From positions 1,488,001-1,552,000 of the forward strand of contig NZ_JACTAG010000001.1 of the NCBI RefSeq assembly GCF_014763045.1: a stretch of DNA of 64,000 bases, given 5' to 3'. The position numbers and the translations under genes were made by a program. Within the stretch, counting starts at the first letter, position 1. Each line of letters starts with the position of its first letter. The notes beneath the pieces are model-generated. The model searched no databases and was not told the DNA's origin. It worked only from the letters and a program-made list of their open reading frames with translations. Below, piece by piece: positions 36,722 through 46,168 of the stretch. Source of the stretch: Sulfitobacter aestuariivivens (GTDB lineage Bacteria; Pseudomonadota; Alphaproteobacteria; Rhodobacterales; Rhodobacteraceae).

Positions 36722-38074
36722 CTATTCGCTGATGGAGAAGGTCGGCACGCCTGACCCGGCAGTTGAGGCCGGCACAACCGGTGTAATCATCGCAGCAGAG
36801 CCGTTCATGCGCTGGCTCGCCTTGCGGATCAGCTCTGTCCGCTCTGGCTGTCCAGGGACGAAAACCGCTGCGGCCCCGCTATCGGCGGCGGCAAGGCCTG
36901 CTTCGTACCAGCTTGTCGCCATGTCCGGGCTCTTGGCCGGACCGAACCCTTGGCTCAAGTGATGGCCCATCAATTCGCCATAAACCCTGTCGCCCAGTGC
37001 ATAGAGCAACAAGGCCGAGCCAACGGCCACGTCCATGTTGTCCGTCCGGTAGCCGACGCCAAGGCAGATCTGCGCAGTCCCTTTAAGCTGCGCCGGGGCC
37101 ATCCCCGTAGACAGAACAAAGGCAGAGGCATCGGCGGCCACTGCATCTCGCGGCTTAGCCGACAAGGATGCTACCTTGTCCTTCAACGCGGGGCCGAAAC
37201 CGCCACATTGTTGGGCGATCTGATCAGGCGTGAAGCCCTGGATCTTGCTGACCAGTTCCTCGGACTTGGCAATAGCGTAGGTCCGCGCAAGACAGAACTG
37301 TTCGTTCAGCGCCACGTTAGGGTCCGTCATGCTGGCCAGTGTCACAAAGCCACCGTTGGTGTTGGTGATCAACGACACCGTGTTGCAGTGAGACGCCAGT
37401 GAAGCTTGTGTGCCCGCGCCCATGAAGTTGGGCAGCGCGCCTGATGACGTGGCTTGCGGTGCGACCGCAGCCGCTAATGCCGTGGCACCGGCAAGGGGCT
37501 GCGCGGCGGGTGCTGTGGCAACAACCGTCGGCTGTGTGGGCTGCGGCACGGGTTGTGGCGTGACCACAAGGGTGGTGGCTGGTGCAGTGCCGGCCATTTC
37601 GGCACGGTAGGTTTTCAGCAAACCGCGCGTTCCGTCGGGATTGGCAGCAACCTGCTGCTGCACGGCATATCCGCCCGCCTGCGCGCGATTGTAGCTTGAG
37701 ATCAGCAAATTTTGCTCAAACGCAGAAAGCTGACCTGTAACAGGATAGCCCATATAGGCCTGATACTGCGATACGGCATTGCGGGTCTTGCGGCCCAACT
37801 GGCCATCAACGGCGCCTGCATCAAAGCCAAAATAATTCAGCGAGGCCTGAATATTTTTGCCTTCTTGTGTCGATGGCAAAGAGGACCGCTTTTTGCTGGT
37901 TGTGCGCCGTGTGGTGCTGCGCGTCGTGCGCCGTTGCTTTTTGGCGTTGGCGCCAACAATGCCGCCGATAATCGCGCCTGCGATAAAGTCACCAGCGTCC
38001 GCTTCGACGCGATCTGCTGGGACAATGGCCAGGGACACTGCAAAGACGGTGCCTGTTAAAATTTTCAAATACAT
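36722..38074 (-). CDS. Secreted peptidoglycan-binding domain protein
   Basis: 450 residues with a signal peptide and a glycine-rich, Arg/Thr/Ser-rich low-complexity segment (about 28-66, AIIGGIVGANAKKQRR). A peptidoglycan-binding domain follows (about 72-128, IQASLNYFGFDAGAVDGQLG). Then a proline/alanine linker and a helical C-terminal domain with paired cysteines (HCNTVSLIT, EQFCLART, AQQCGGFG, QICLGVGY). Probable periplasmic wall-associated protein; exact role unknown. Confidence 0.8.
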   Translation of the reverse strand: MYLKILTGTVFAVSLAIVPADRVEADAGDFIAGAIIGGIVGANAKKQRRTTRSTTRRTTSKKRSSLPSTQEGKNIQASLNYFGFDAGAVDGQLGRKTRNAVSQYQAYMGYPVTGQLSAFEQNLLISSYNRAQAGGYAVQQQVAANPDGTRGLLKTYRAEMAGTAPATTLVVTPQPVPQPTQPTVVATAPAAQPLAGATALAAAVAPQATSSGALPNFMGAGTQASLASHCNTVSLITNTNGGFVTLASMTDPNVALNEQFCLARTYAIAKSEELVSKIQGFTPDQIAQQCGGFGPALKDKVASLSAKPRDAVAADASAFVLSTGMAPAQLKGTAQICLGVGYRTDNMDVAVGSALLLYALGDRVYGELMGHHLSQGFGPAKSPDMATSWYEAGLAAADSGAAAVFVPGQPERTELIRKASQRMNGSAAMITPVVPASTAGSGVPTFSISE

Positions 38075-38243
38075 GGTTTCGCTCCAATGAACGTGACTCG
38101 GGATATTGCGAAAACGCTAGCACAAGGTTTCGCGCTCACCCAAATGAATCAGGAGTTTTTTCGCCCAAAAGTATTGAAATCCTTACCTCTGAGGCCGATT
38201 TTGAAGGATTAAGCCACTGTTTCTCGACGCCCGGAGCCATGTG

Positions 38244-38927
38244 ATGACGAAAAATCCAGCCCCAACCACCGCCGCAGATTCCCGGGTCGTGCAGGTCGAT
38301 ATCGTCTCTGACGTGATGTGCCCCTGGTGCATTGTGGGGTTCAAACAACTCGAGCAGGCTCTCGGCATGACCGGCACTGGCGCCTATGTGCGCTGGCACC
38401 CGTTTGAGCTTAACCCGTCCATGCCACCCGAAGGTCAAAACCTCGGAGAGCATATCGCTGAGAAGTATGGCAGCACGCCCGAACAATCCGCTCAGAACCG
38501 CGCGCAATTAACTGCGCTGGGGGAAAGTCTGGAATTTACCTTCAACTTTACCGACGACAGCCGCATCGTGAATACCTTTGCGGCGCATCAACTGCTCGAT
38601 TGGGCGCAATCGTCCGGCAAGCAGCATCCGTTAAAGATGGCTCTTTTCAGTGCCCATTTCACAAAGGGCAGGAATGTTTCGCTGGCGGATGTGCTGGTTG
38701 ATGTCGCGGCCAGTGTCGGGCTTGATCGGGTCGAAGCCGCGAACGTGCTTTCCACTGGATCACAGGCTGAGGAAACCCGCGCACGACAGCAGTTCTGGAC
38801 GTCGCGCGGAATATCTGGCGTGCCGTCCATGGTGTTTGACGGCAAATACCTTCTGACAGGGGCGCAAGGCGCCGAAACCTATGCCCAAATGCTGCAAAAA
38901 GTGGTCTCCGAAAAAGAGGCCGCTTAA
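38244..38927 (+). CDS. DsbA family oxidoreductase, FrnE-like
   Basis: 227 residues from the ATG at 38244 (GGAG site 7 nt upstream); a GTG three bases earlier is the alternative. Thioredoxin fold with DVMCPWCIVGFKQLEQAL carrying the CPWC active site, a helical insertion (FTDDSRIVNTFAAHQLLDWA) and the cis-Pro loop GISGVPSMVFD. No signal peptide, so cytosolic as in FrnE and polyketide-type 2-hydroxychromene isomerase relatives. Alone, convergent with the extensin-like gene. Confidence 0.88.
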   Translation: MTKNPAPTTAADSRVVQVDIVSDVMCPWCIVGFKQLEQALGMTGTGAYVRWHPFELNPSMPPEGQNLGEHIAEKYGSTPEQSAQNRAQLTALGESLEFTFNFTDDSRIVNTFAAHQLLDWAQSSGKQHPLKMALFSAHFTKGRNVSLADVLVDVAASVGLDRVEAANVLSTGSQAEETRARQQFWTSRGISGVPSMVFDGKYLLTGAQGAETYAQMLQKVVSEKEAA

Positions 38928-38934
38928 GTTGGCG

Positions 38935-39693
38935 TCACTGGCAAAGGCGAAAACCGCCGTTCCGCTCTTTGATATCGAGATGCAGATGATCCGCGTGGGC
39001 CGCATCCGTTCCTGGCCCCAGAACTGTGCTGAAATACAGGCAGGATCCGGCGCGTACGGTGCGTTGAAAGGCTTCGGCCATGGTGCCTTCACGCTCGCGC
39101 GGCTCAACGCGCACCGGGTCCCCCTGTGAAAAGCGGAATGCCATGATATCTATCGCGTTGCCAAAACTGTGCTCGGACAATTTTCCGTCCGCAGCATTGT
39201 TGCGTCTGCGGCAGATATACCCTGATCCCTGATCGATCCCGCTCAGCACGCCGCGTTCGGGCATTTGCCGCGCGGCGGGCACCACCACATCTGCCACCCA
39301 CTGACCTAACGCGGCCGCAGTTTCGCATCGCAATTCGGCGGCGGGTGTGACATCGACACCCGGCACGATGCTGCTGACAATCACCGGATCGGCAATGCCG
39401 CAAGCGGCATCCTCGGGATCGCTGCGGGGGGGGCCGGGAACAAAGATCGTGCCCAAAGCGTCGAGTTTTTCCAGACAAGCGGCCTGGCCGCCGGGATCGG
39501 CGACAACCTGTGCGGTGTCCGGCGTGGACGCCGCAGCGTCGGCCGACTCCGCTTCGATCTGGTCAAGGCGGTCTTCGGGGTCCGGGCGTTCTGGCGGAGT
39601 TGCCGACGTTTCAGGCGGCGTGACGGTCTGTGCTTGGGCCATGCCGACCGGCGCGATAAGCCCCAAGGCAAGGACAAGGGCAAGGCGCGTCAT
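38935..39693 (-). CDS. Extensin-like C-terminal domain protein, secreted
   Basis: 252 residues with a signal peptide ending AQAQ, then a Pro/Glu/Asp/Thr-rich linker (about 22-68). The C-terminal Extensin-like_C domain has SEHSFGNAIDIMAF and AHADHLHLDI, the His/Asp/His pattern of M15-like metallopeptidases. It probably acts on peptidoglycan stems. The start overlaps the upstream L,D-transpeptidase stop (ATGA), so the two form one wall-remodelling operon. Confidence 0.85.
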   Translation of the reverse strand: MTRLALVLALGLIAPVGMAQAQTVTPPETSATPPERPDPEDRLDQIEAESADAAASTPDTAQVVADPGGQAACLEKLDALGTIFVPGPPRSDPEDAACGIADPVIVSSIVPGVDVTPAAELRCETAAALGQWVADVVVPAARQMPERGVLSGIDQGSGYICRRRNNAADGKLSEHSFGNAIDIMAFRFSQGDPVRVEPREREGTMAEAFQRTVRAGSCLYFSTVLGPGTDAAHADHLHLDIKERNGGFRLCQ

Positions 39694-40646
39694 TCCTCAA
39701 AGACCACGGAAACCCCTGCCGAAACCATCCCCGCCAGTTCTCGTGCGTCCCAATTGGTCATCCGCACGCACCCGTGGCTTTGCGCTGTAAAGAGCGCCGC
39801 AGGGTCCGGCGTGCCGTGGATCCCATAGGTTGGTTTGCTCAGGTCGATCCAGACGCTGCCAACCGGGCCATTGGGCCCCGGTGGGATTTGCAGGACCTGA
39901 TCATTCTCACCCTGCTGAAAGTTCTTGTCTGGATTGTAGGTATACGTGGGGTCAATCGCGATGCCATTTACCTCGAACGTGCCGGCCGGCGATGGAGTCT
40001 GGGAAGAACCAACGCTGACCGGGTAATTGGCGACAATCGTGCCGTCTGCCGTCTTGGCCACCAGCCGCTGGCTGGATTTGTTGACAATGATCTGTGCCAC
40101 CTCCGCTTCAGCCGGGTCCTTTGGTGCGACGACTGTAATTGTGCTGCCAGCGCTAAAGTCGCTGTCAGGATTCAGTGTTGTCAGAAAATCCACATCCATG
40201 TGAAATGCCTCGGCCAAAGCCTCAGCGGCGGTCACATATCCCAGCAGGTCCTTCTTTGCCATTTCGGCATAGTCTTCAGGGTTTTCACCAGTGAACTGAG
40301 ACAGATCGCTTTCGGTGATCTGGTGCTGCTTGACGATAGCCGATGCACCATCTCCGCCGAGCTTGTCCCAGACGGTCTGGTCAAGCACACCGTCAACCTC
40401 AAGCCCTTCGCGGGTTTCAAACGCAGATATGGCCGAGGTCGTCATTCCACCGCGATAGCCGTCGATCACCCCGGGCGAGATGTCAGCGCGGTCAAGCAAG
40501 ACCTGCACTTTAACGGCAAGCCCCGATTGCCCATCAGGCAGCGCGCCACCATTGTAATCCGCATTGCTTATCGCATCAGCCGTGATGCTGGCCTGCGCGG
40601 TCGTTGCGACAAGCAGAAAAGTGGCGGCGCAAAGAAATTTTGTCAT
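39690..40646 (-). CDS. L,D-transpeptidase with peptidoglycan-binding domain
   Basis: 318 residues with a signal peptide (MTKFLCAATFLLVATTAQA). Peptidoglycan-binding domain (about 44-100, LLDRADISPGVIDGYRGG), a LysM-like segment (about 140-172, FLTTLNPDSDFSAGSTITVV), then the YkuD domain with HGTPDPAALFTAQSHGCVRM: the catalytic cysteine is in SHGCVR. It makes 3-3 crosslinks or attaches proteins to the wall in the periplasm. Operon with the extensin-like gene. Confidence 0.93.
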   Translation of the reverse strand: MTKFLCAATFLLVATTAQASITADAISNADYNGGALPDGQSGLAVKVQVLLDRADISPGVIDGYRGGMTTSAISAFETREGLEVDGVLDQTVWDKLGGDGASAIVKQHQITESDLSQFTGENPEDYAEMAKKDLLGYVTAAEALAEAFHMDVDFLTTLNPDSDFSAGSTITVVAPKDPAEAEVAQIIVNKSSQRLVAKTADGTIVANYPVSVGSSQTPSPAGTFEVNGIAIDPTYTYNPDKNFQQGENDQVLQIPPGPNGPVGSVWIDLSKPTYGIHGTPDPAALFTAQSHGCVRMTNWDARELAGMVSAGVSVVFEE

Positions 40647-40894
40647 GGAAATCCTGTATGTTGGCGCAGTAATGCGTCTACAGAAGCAACCTCAGCCGAC
40701 GGCATCCGGTTCCGTGCCATGTCGGGTTTTTCCGCGATTTGCTTGGCGGGTATGCGCCAAGTTGATTTGGTTGCGCTGGATGTTGCAGTGATCTGCGGAC
40801 GCTAGGCGATGGTCTTCAGCTTGGCCGAAACCCTGCTAAGACTCGCGGCGGTGTGCCACTTGCTGATTAGCTCCACACCACCTAGACCAGCGTC

Positions 40895-41545
40895 ATGGTG
40901 GAATGGATCATAAGTGAAGGACTGACGGACTATCGCACCGCAGAGGCGTGGATGGAGGACCGTGCGAATGCCATCGCTGCGGGTGAGGCAGAGGAATGTA
41001 TCTGGCTGGTGGAACACCCTGCCCTCTATTCTGCCGGCACGTCAGCCAAAGCGTCAGACCTGACCGACCCTGAGCGTTTTCCAGTGTACCCGACCAAGCG
41101 CGGCGGGCAATACACCTACCACGGCCCGGGCCAGCGCGTGGCTTATACGCTGCTGGATGTGGGGACGCGCGGGCGGGATGTGCGTTGCTTTGTCCGCCAG
41201 TTGGAAGACTGGGTCATTACCACGCTGGATCAGTTCAATGTCACAGGCGAAATTCGCCCCGGGCGCGTAGGTGTCTGGGTTACCCGGCCCGAAAAGCCTC
41301 TGAACGCTGATGGGACCACCGCCGAAGACAAGATCGCCGCCATCGGCATTCGCCTGCGCAAATGGATCAGCTATCATGGCATCAGCATCAACGTGGAACC
41401 GGATCTGGAACACTTCAGCGGTATTGTTCCGTGCGGCATTACAGAGCATGGGGTGACGTCGTTGGTGGACCTTGGCTTGCCGGTGACGATGCAGGATCTG
41501 GATGTGGCTCTGAAATCAACTTTCGAGACGATCTTTGAGCAGTGA
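40895..41545 (+). CDS. lipB: Lipoyl(octanoyl) transferase
   Basis: 216 residues. Moves octanoyl from ACP to lipoyl domains. The conserved [18 protein letters not shown], the lysine in [15 protein letters not shown] and the acyl-enzyme cysteine in FSGIVPCGI are all present. The last 107 bp overlap the end of the convergent response regulator gene. The ribosome site before the ATG is weak. Confidence 0.95.
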   Translation: MVEWIISEGLTDYRTAEAWMEDRANAIAAGEAEECIWLVEHPALYSAGTSAKASDLTDPERFPVYPTKRGGQYTYHGPGQRVAYTLLDVGTRGRDVRCFVRQLEDWVITTLDQFNVTGEIRPGRVGVWVTRPEKPLNADGTTAEDKIAAIGIRLRKWISYHGISINVEPDLEHFSGIVPCGITEHGVTSLVDLGLPVTMQDLDVALKSTFETIFEQ

Positions 41546-41978
41546 GCCGCGCCTGAAGCTTTTGTTCAAGTTCATCACCCGCAAATTCTGAAAGAATTTC
41601 CACAAATTCGGTCGGTGAGATTGGCTTATCGATAAAGCACTTTACGTTCGGGTCCGCTTCTGCGCGCATATGATCAGCTGACAACAGGGACGTGGATAGC
41701 ATCACGATGACCTGCTGGATCTCACCATCAAGATCAAGCTCTGCGTATTTTTCGAGAAACTCGAACCCGCCCATGCGCGGCATATTGATATCGAGGAAAA
41801 TCAGCTCCGGCAGCGGCGCCTTGGCGGCGATCCGGGACCGCAGATAATCCAGCGCCTCAAGCCCGTCGGTTGCAACCGCGACTTCCTTAACCTGTCCGCT
41901 GCGTCGAATGAGGCGCTTGTGCAGCAAGTTGGTCACCTCGTCGTCGTCGACCAGCAGTATCTTGTTAATGTGCGGCAT
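41439..41978 (-). CDS. Single-domain response regulator
   Basis: 179 residues. Receiver domain (about 5-140) with LLVDDDE, the phospho-aspartate in [13 protein letters not shown], a Thr/Ser switch in VIVMLSTSL and the lysine in FIDKPISP. The layout is close to Rcp1-type regulators that pair with phytochrome-like kinases. There is no output domain. The C-terminal 35 residues are antisense to lipB. The start overlaps the kinase stop by 14 bp; AGGAG precedes the ATG. Confidence 0.9.
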   Translation of the reverse strand: MPHINKILLVDDDEVTNLLHKRLIRRSGQVKEVAVATDGLEALDYLRSRIAAKAPLPELIFLDINMPRMGGFEFLEKYAELDLDGEIQQVIVMLSTSLLSADHMRAEADPNVKCFIDKPISPTEFVEILSEFAGDELEQKLQARLTAQRSSRKLISEPHPDPASSPASQGPPTTSPHAL

Positions 41979-43239
41979 GATCTGTTGCTCCTATTGGAAA
42001 TGTTGCGGTAAATGTCGTGCCTTTCCCCAACTGACTGCTGAGGTCGATGCCACCACCACTGCGCAGCAAGCGCTTGCGGATCGTGTGAAGGGCCACGCCG
42101 TTTCCTTCGGGAAACTTGTGCGCGCGACGGAAAAGACCAAAAACCTTTTCCTCATCCTCTGGCAATGTCAGCCCGGTCCCATTGTCGGACACGCACAGAT
42201 GAACGCGCCCCGCCTCGATCCAGCTGCGCAGTGACACCCTGGGTGGGACTTCGGTACGCCGATACTTGAGCGCATTACCCACAAGGTTGTCAAAAATGCT
42301 TTCAACTTCCTTGAGGCCATAAAACACTTGGGGCGCGGCGGAGAAGTCGGCAACGACCTCCGCGTTGTGGGCGGCAATTTCATTTTGCAACAACTCGCGG
42401 GTCGCACAAAGCGCCTGTTCAAATTCGATTATCTCGTGGTTTGGGGCATCGTCCGACCGCGCGCGCGCCACCTCGACCAGCGCGTCTACCTTATAGAGCG
42501 CCTGATCGCTGGCACGTTTCATGAGATCGACAAGGTCAGCTGCTTCTTCATCCAGATCATCCCGCGTCTCAAGCAGCATCTCGGCAAGACGGCAGATGTT
42601 GGAAATCGGCATTTTCAAATCATGTGTAGCGATATAGGTCATCTGCTCAAGTTCTTCGTTCGTCTCGACCAGTTCCCGGGTCCGCGCGGCAACCCTGTCT
42701 TCCAGATCGCCGGCCAGTGCAGCCAATTCACGCGTACGATCCTTAACGCGCTGCTCAAGTTCAGCGTTGGACTGCGTCAGCGCAAAACTCGCTTCCTTTT
42801 CCAGTGTGATGTCATTCGCGACACCGATATGGCGCAGCACCTCGCCATCCGGCATGCGATCAAACACCGCGTCATAGCTGCGCAGCCAAACCGTCGTTCC
42901 CTGCCGGGTGATGGCACGATACTCAAAGCTGGATGTCTCGCCATCCGGCAATTTGCCAAGCCCGGTAAAATGATCGCTCAGCGGGACCACATCATCGGGG
43001 TGAATGACCTGCCCCAGCAATGCATCCCCCATCTCGCGAATGGTATTCTGTGAATATCCCAAAAGTTCCGCGATCGATCGGTTCGCGTATTCGTTGGACT
43101 GAGATTGGTGGTTGAAAATATAGAGAATTCCCGGCGTCAGGTTGATCATCTGGCGCAGAAACTTGTTCTGATCGAACCCGTTTACTTCGGGCGTCGCGTC
43201 TGTGGGTGTTTTGTTGGTAATTTGGTTGATGTCCGTCAT
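41965..43239 (-). CDS. PAS-domain sensor histidine kinase
   Basis: 424 residues, no membrane segment. PAS domain (about 25-150, ILYIFNHQSQSNEYANRSI), coiled-coil linker (about 155-200), HisKA with the phospho-histidine in ATHDLKMPISNICRL, and HATPase with VGNALKYRR, VSDNGTGLTLP and GNGVALHTIRKRLL. It senses a cytoplasmic signal and most likely phosphorylates the overlapping single-domain regulator. Input unknown. Confidence 0.92.
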   Translation of the reverse strand: MTDINQITNKTPTDATPEVNGFDQNKFLRQMINLTPGILYIFNHQSQSNEYANRSIAELLGYSQNTIREMGDALLGQVIHPDDVVPLSDHFTGLGKLPDGETSSFEYRAITRQGTTVWLRSYDAVFDRMPDGEVLRHIGVANDITLEKEASFALTQSNAELEQRVKDRTRELAALAGDLEDRVAARTRELVETNEELEQMTYIATHDLKMPISNICRLAEMLLETRDDLDEEAADLVDLMKRASDQALYKVDALVEVARARSDDAPNHEIIEFEQALCATRELLQNEIAAHNAEVVADFSAAPQVFYGLKEVESIFDNLVGNALKYRRTEVPPRVSLRSWIEAGRVHLCVSDNGTGLTLPEDEEKVFGLFRRAHKFPEGNGVALHTIRKRLLRSGGGIDLSSQLGKGTTFTATFPIGATDHAAH

Positions 43240-43500
43240 GAATGGGGCCTTGTGTCACTCCATTCCTGTTATGCGCGAGAAATAGTGTACACGCCCTTAA
43301 CCCGAACGCGCACGCCTGCCATGCGCGGTATGAGAACGGGACAGCGCCGGTCGGCCCTGCCGGTATCAAGTTTTTCAGATGGTGCGACACACCGCCCATT
43401 GCCCCCGGCCAACGACCGCACTAAAACGTGAGCAACTTCAACGACTCTCTGCGGGCGTGCCGTTTGGCATGCGTGCGGTCACCAACCAGGAGGCAAGAGC

Positions 43501-45237
43501 ATGGCAGACGCAGCCATCCACGGCCACGACCACCATGACGAACGCAGTTTCTTTACTCGCTGGTTCATGTCCACCAACCACAAAGACATCGGTATCCTGT
43601 ACCTGATCTTCTCGGCATTGGCCGGGTTCATCTCTGTGGCCTTCACGGTCTACATGCGACTGGAGCTGATGGAGCCGGGCGTTCAGTACATGTGCCTTGA
43701 AGGCGCACGAATGTTTGCCTCTGGCGATGTCTGCACGCCCAATGGGCATCTTTGGAATGTTCTGATTACCGGTCACGGCATTCTCATGATGTTCTTCGTC
43801 GTAATCCCTGCTCTATTTGGCGGATTTGGCAATTATTTCATGCCCTTGCAGATCGGCGCGCCGGACATGGCGTTCCCGCGAATGAACAACCTTTCGTTCT
43901 GGCTTTATGTTGCGGGCACCACGCTGGCTGTGTGTTCGGTCATCATGCCGGGCGGCAACGGATTGCCGGGCTCGGGCGTGGGCTGGGTGCTCTATCCACC
44001 GCTGTCGGTGCGCGAAGCGGGCATGTCGATGGACTTTGCGATCTTCGCGGTTCACCTGTCAGGTGCCTCATCAATCCTGGGCGCGATCAACATGATCACG
44101 ACCTTCCTGAACATGCGTGCCCCCGGCATGACGCTTTTCAAGGTGCCGCTGTTTTCCTGGTCGATCTTCGTGACCGCATGGTTGATCCTGCTGTCGCTGC
44201 CGGTTCTGGCCGGTGCGATCACCATGCTGCTGATGGATCGTAACTTCGGATTTGCCTTCTTTGATCCTGCAGGCGGCGGTGATCCTGTGCTCTACCAGCA
44301 CATCCTGTGGTTCTTTGGCCACCCAGAGGTTTACATCGTCATCCTGCCCGGCTTTGGCATCATCAGCCATGTGATCGCGACGTTCTCCAAGAAACCTGTG
44401 TTTGGCTATCTGCCGATGGTCTGGGCGCTGATCGCGATTGGTGCACTGGGTTTCGTCGTATGGGCGCACCACATGTACACTGTGGGTATGACGCTGAACC
44501 AGCAGGCCTACTTCATGCTGGCCACGATGGTCATCGCGGTGCCAACAGGCGTCAAAATCTTTTCGTGGATCGCGACGATGTGGGGCGGCTCTGTTGAATT
44601 CAAGACGCCGATGCTCTGGGCGTTTGGCTTCCTGTTCCTCTTCACCGTCGGTGGCGTGACAGGCATCGTGCTAAGTCAGGCTGCTGTGGACCGCTATTAC
44701 CACGACACCTACTACGTGGTGGCGCACTTCCACTATGTGATGAGCCTTGGCGCCGTGTTCGCGATCTTCGCAGGGATCTACTTCTATTTCCCCAAGATAA
44801 CTGGCCGCATGTACCCCGAATGGGCGGGCAAGCTGCACTTCTGGGCGTTCTTTATCGGTGCCAACCTGACCTTCTTCCCCCAGCACTTCCTGGGCCGTCA
44901 GGGCATGCCGCGCCGCTACATCGACTATCCTGAGGCCTTCGCCTACTGGAACGCCTGGTCCAGCTGGGGTGCGTTCCTGAGCTTTGCGTCCTTCCTGTTC
45001 TTCTTTGGGGTCATCGCCTATTCGCTGCGCAAGGGTCCGCGGGTTACCGCGAACAATCCCTGGAACGAATATGCCGATACGCTGGAGTGGACATTGCCCT
45101 CTCCTCCGCCGGAGCATACCTTCGAAATCCTTCCAAAGCAGGAGGACTGGGACAAGTCGCACCGCTATCCCGACACCATTGAGGAATGGGCCGGTACCGA
45201 CCATCCCAGGGATGCGCAATTCGAAAGCAAGACATAG
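43501..45237 (+). CDS. ctaD: Cytochrome c oxidase subunit I (aa3 type)
   Basis: 578 residues with twelve helices. Active-site motifs are intact: [13 protein letters not shown] (CuB His and the linked Tyr), [11 protein letters not shown] (CuB ligands), and [14 protein letters not shown] (heme a3 and heme a ligands). The D-channel region [21 protein letters not shown] and the K-channel lysine in PTGVKIFSW are present. Terminal oxidase catalytic subunit of the inner membrane. AGGAGG precedes the ATG; a strong terminator follows. Other cta genes are not adjacent. Confidence 0.98.
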   Translation: MADAAIHGHDHHDERSFFTRWFMSTNHKDIGILYLIFSALAGFISVAFTVYMRLELMEPGVQYMCLEGARMFASGDVCTPNGHLWNVLITGHGILMMFFVVIPALFGGFGNYFMPLQIGAPDMAFPRMNNLSFWLYVAGTTLAVCSVIMPGGNGLPGSGVGWVLYPPLSVREAGMSMDFAIFAVHLSGASSILGAINMITTFLNMRAPGMTLFKVPLFSWSIFVTAWLILLSLPVLAGAITMLLMDRNFGFAFFDPAGGGDPVLYQHILWFFGHPEVYIVILPGFGIISHVIATFSKKPVFGYLPMVWALIAIGALGFVVWAHHMYTVGMTLNQQAYFMLATMVIAVPTGVKIFSWIATMWGGSVEFKTPMLWAFGFLFLFTVGGVTGIVLSQAAVDRYYHDTYYVVAHFHYVMSLGAVFAIFAGIYFYFPKITGRMYPEWAGKLHFWAFFIGANLTFFPQHFLGRQGMPRRYIDYPEAFAYWNAWSSWGAFLSFASFLFFFGVIAYSLRKGPRVTANNPWNEYADTLEWTLPSPPPEHTFEILPKQEDWDKSHRYPDTIEEWAGTDHPRDAQFESKT

Positions 45238-45256
45238 CCTTTTGGAAGGTTGACAG

Positions 45257-45287
45257 AAAAGGCCCCGCAGCACGCGGGGCCTTTTTT
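45257..45287 (+). terminator. Terminator after ctaD
   Basis: An 8-bp GC stem (GGCCCCGC with its complement), extended by A/T pairs, with a 5-nt loop and a TTTTTT run. It lies 20 bp after the ctaD stop and is a standard intrinsic terminator. Confidence 0.95.
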
Positions 45288-45394
45288 CGTTCCGCGCGGC
45301 ACGGCCCGGCTCAACCGACCCCGTCTTTGCCAGCCCTTCAATTCCGGCTACCTTGCGGCAGGCCACCCCACCCCGTCCAATAAGGACCTGCGCC

Positions 45395-45916
45395 GTGATC
45401 TATATCGCCGTCCCCATTGTGATCCTGCTGCCCCAGCTTTGGGCGGCTTGGCGTGGCAAGGGTGCCGCACTGCGCGTGTTACTTCTGTTGGCAAGCCTGG
45501 TAGCAGCATCAGGTGCGCTGGTGCTGCTTCTGAACCGCACATTCACCACGCCGACAGCTGATAACGGCGGCCTGCACGATACCTACTACGTCGTGGTCCA
45601 TTATCACTACATTCTGTCCTTCGTGATGGCCCTCGCCGCCCTGGCGCTGCTGCTTTGGAGTGCGGACACCCCGCATCGGCCCCTGCCCCGGATCACAGGA
45701 TGGCTGGCCTCCCTGATGGCATTGAGCATGACGGTCCTGCTCCTGCAGCTCTTCTCTACCCTTTCAGCGGATCGTATTGAGACCGCCACGACAGGCGCCC
45801 TCCCGCGGCTGCAGTGGATCGCAAACCTAACGTTCTCAGGCACTTTTCTGATCCTGTCCGGATTTGCTTTCCTGCATCTCTTTCACCGCCTGAACGACTG
45901 GTCAAAATCAACCTGA
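45395..45916 (+). CDS. Small membrane protein with a COX1-like bis-histidine motif
   Basis: 173 residues from a GTG at 45395; five hydrophobic segments. Residues 61-75 (HDTYYVVVHYHYILS) copy the helix X region of ctaD ([15 protein letters not shown]), keeping both heme-ligand histidines (H69 and H71) and the preceding HDTYYVV loop. The other COX1 ligands (CuB histidines, helix II heme a ligand) are absent. It directly follows ctaD after the terminator. It could be a heme-binding or assembly protein, or a decayed paralogue. Function inferred only. Confidence 0.72.
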   Translation: MIYIAVPIVILLPQLWAAWRGKGAALRVLLLLASLVAASGALVLLLNRTFTTPTADNGGLHDTYYVVVHYHYILSFVMALAALALLLWSADTPHRPLPRITGWLASLMALSMTVLLLQLFSTLSADRIETATTGALPRLQWIANLTFSGTFLILSGFAFLHLFHRLNDWSKST

Positions 45917-46168
45917 CCGGGCAATCTGGCACGCGCGCAAAGGTGCAACGGTCACACCCCTTGCATCGCGTGGCCTGATGCCGCCATACTTGCCGCATTT
46001 GGACACCGCGAGACGTATTTTGGCTCATCCAGTTTCCCCGCACTCGACGCCCGCCGATACCCAGTCTCGCAATCGGTGCAAAATCGGGTCGGCGGGTGGG
46101 CGTCTTTGGCCGGAACGGCCAAACAGACCGGCCCCGAAACCAGAACCAAGAACCTCCACAGGCCGCCC

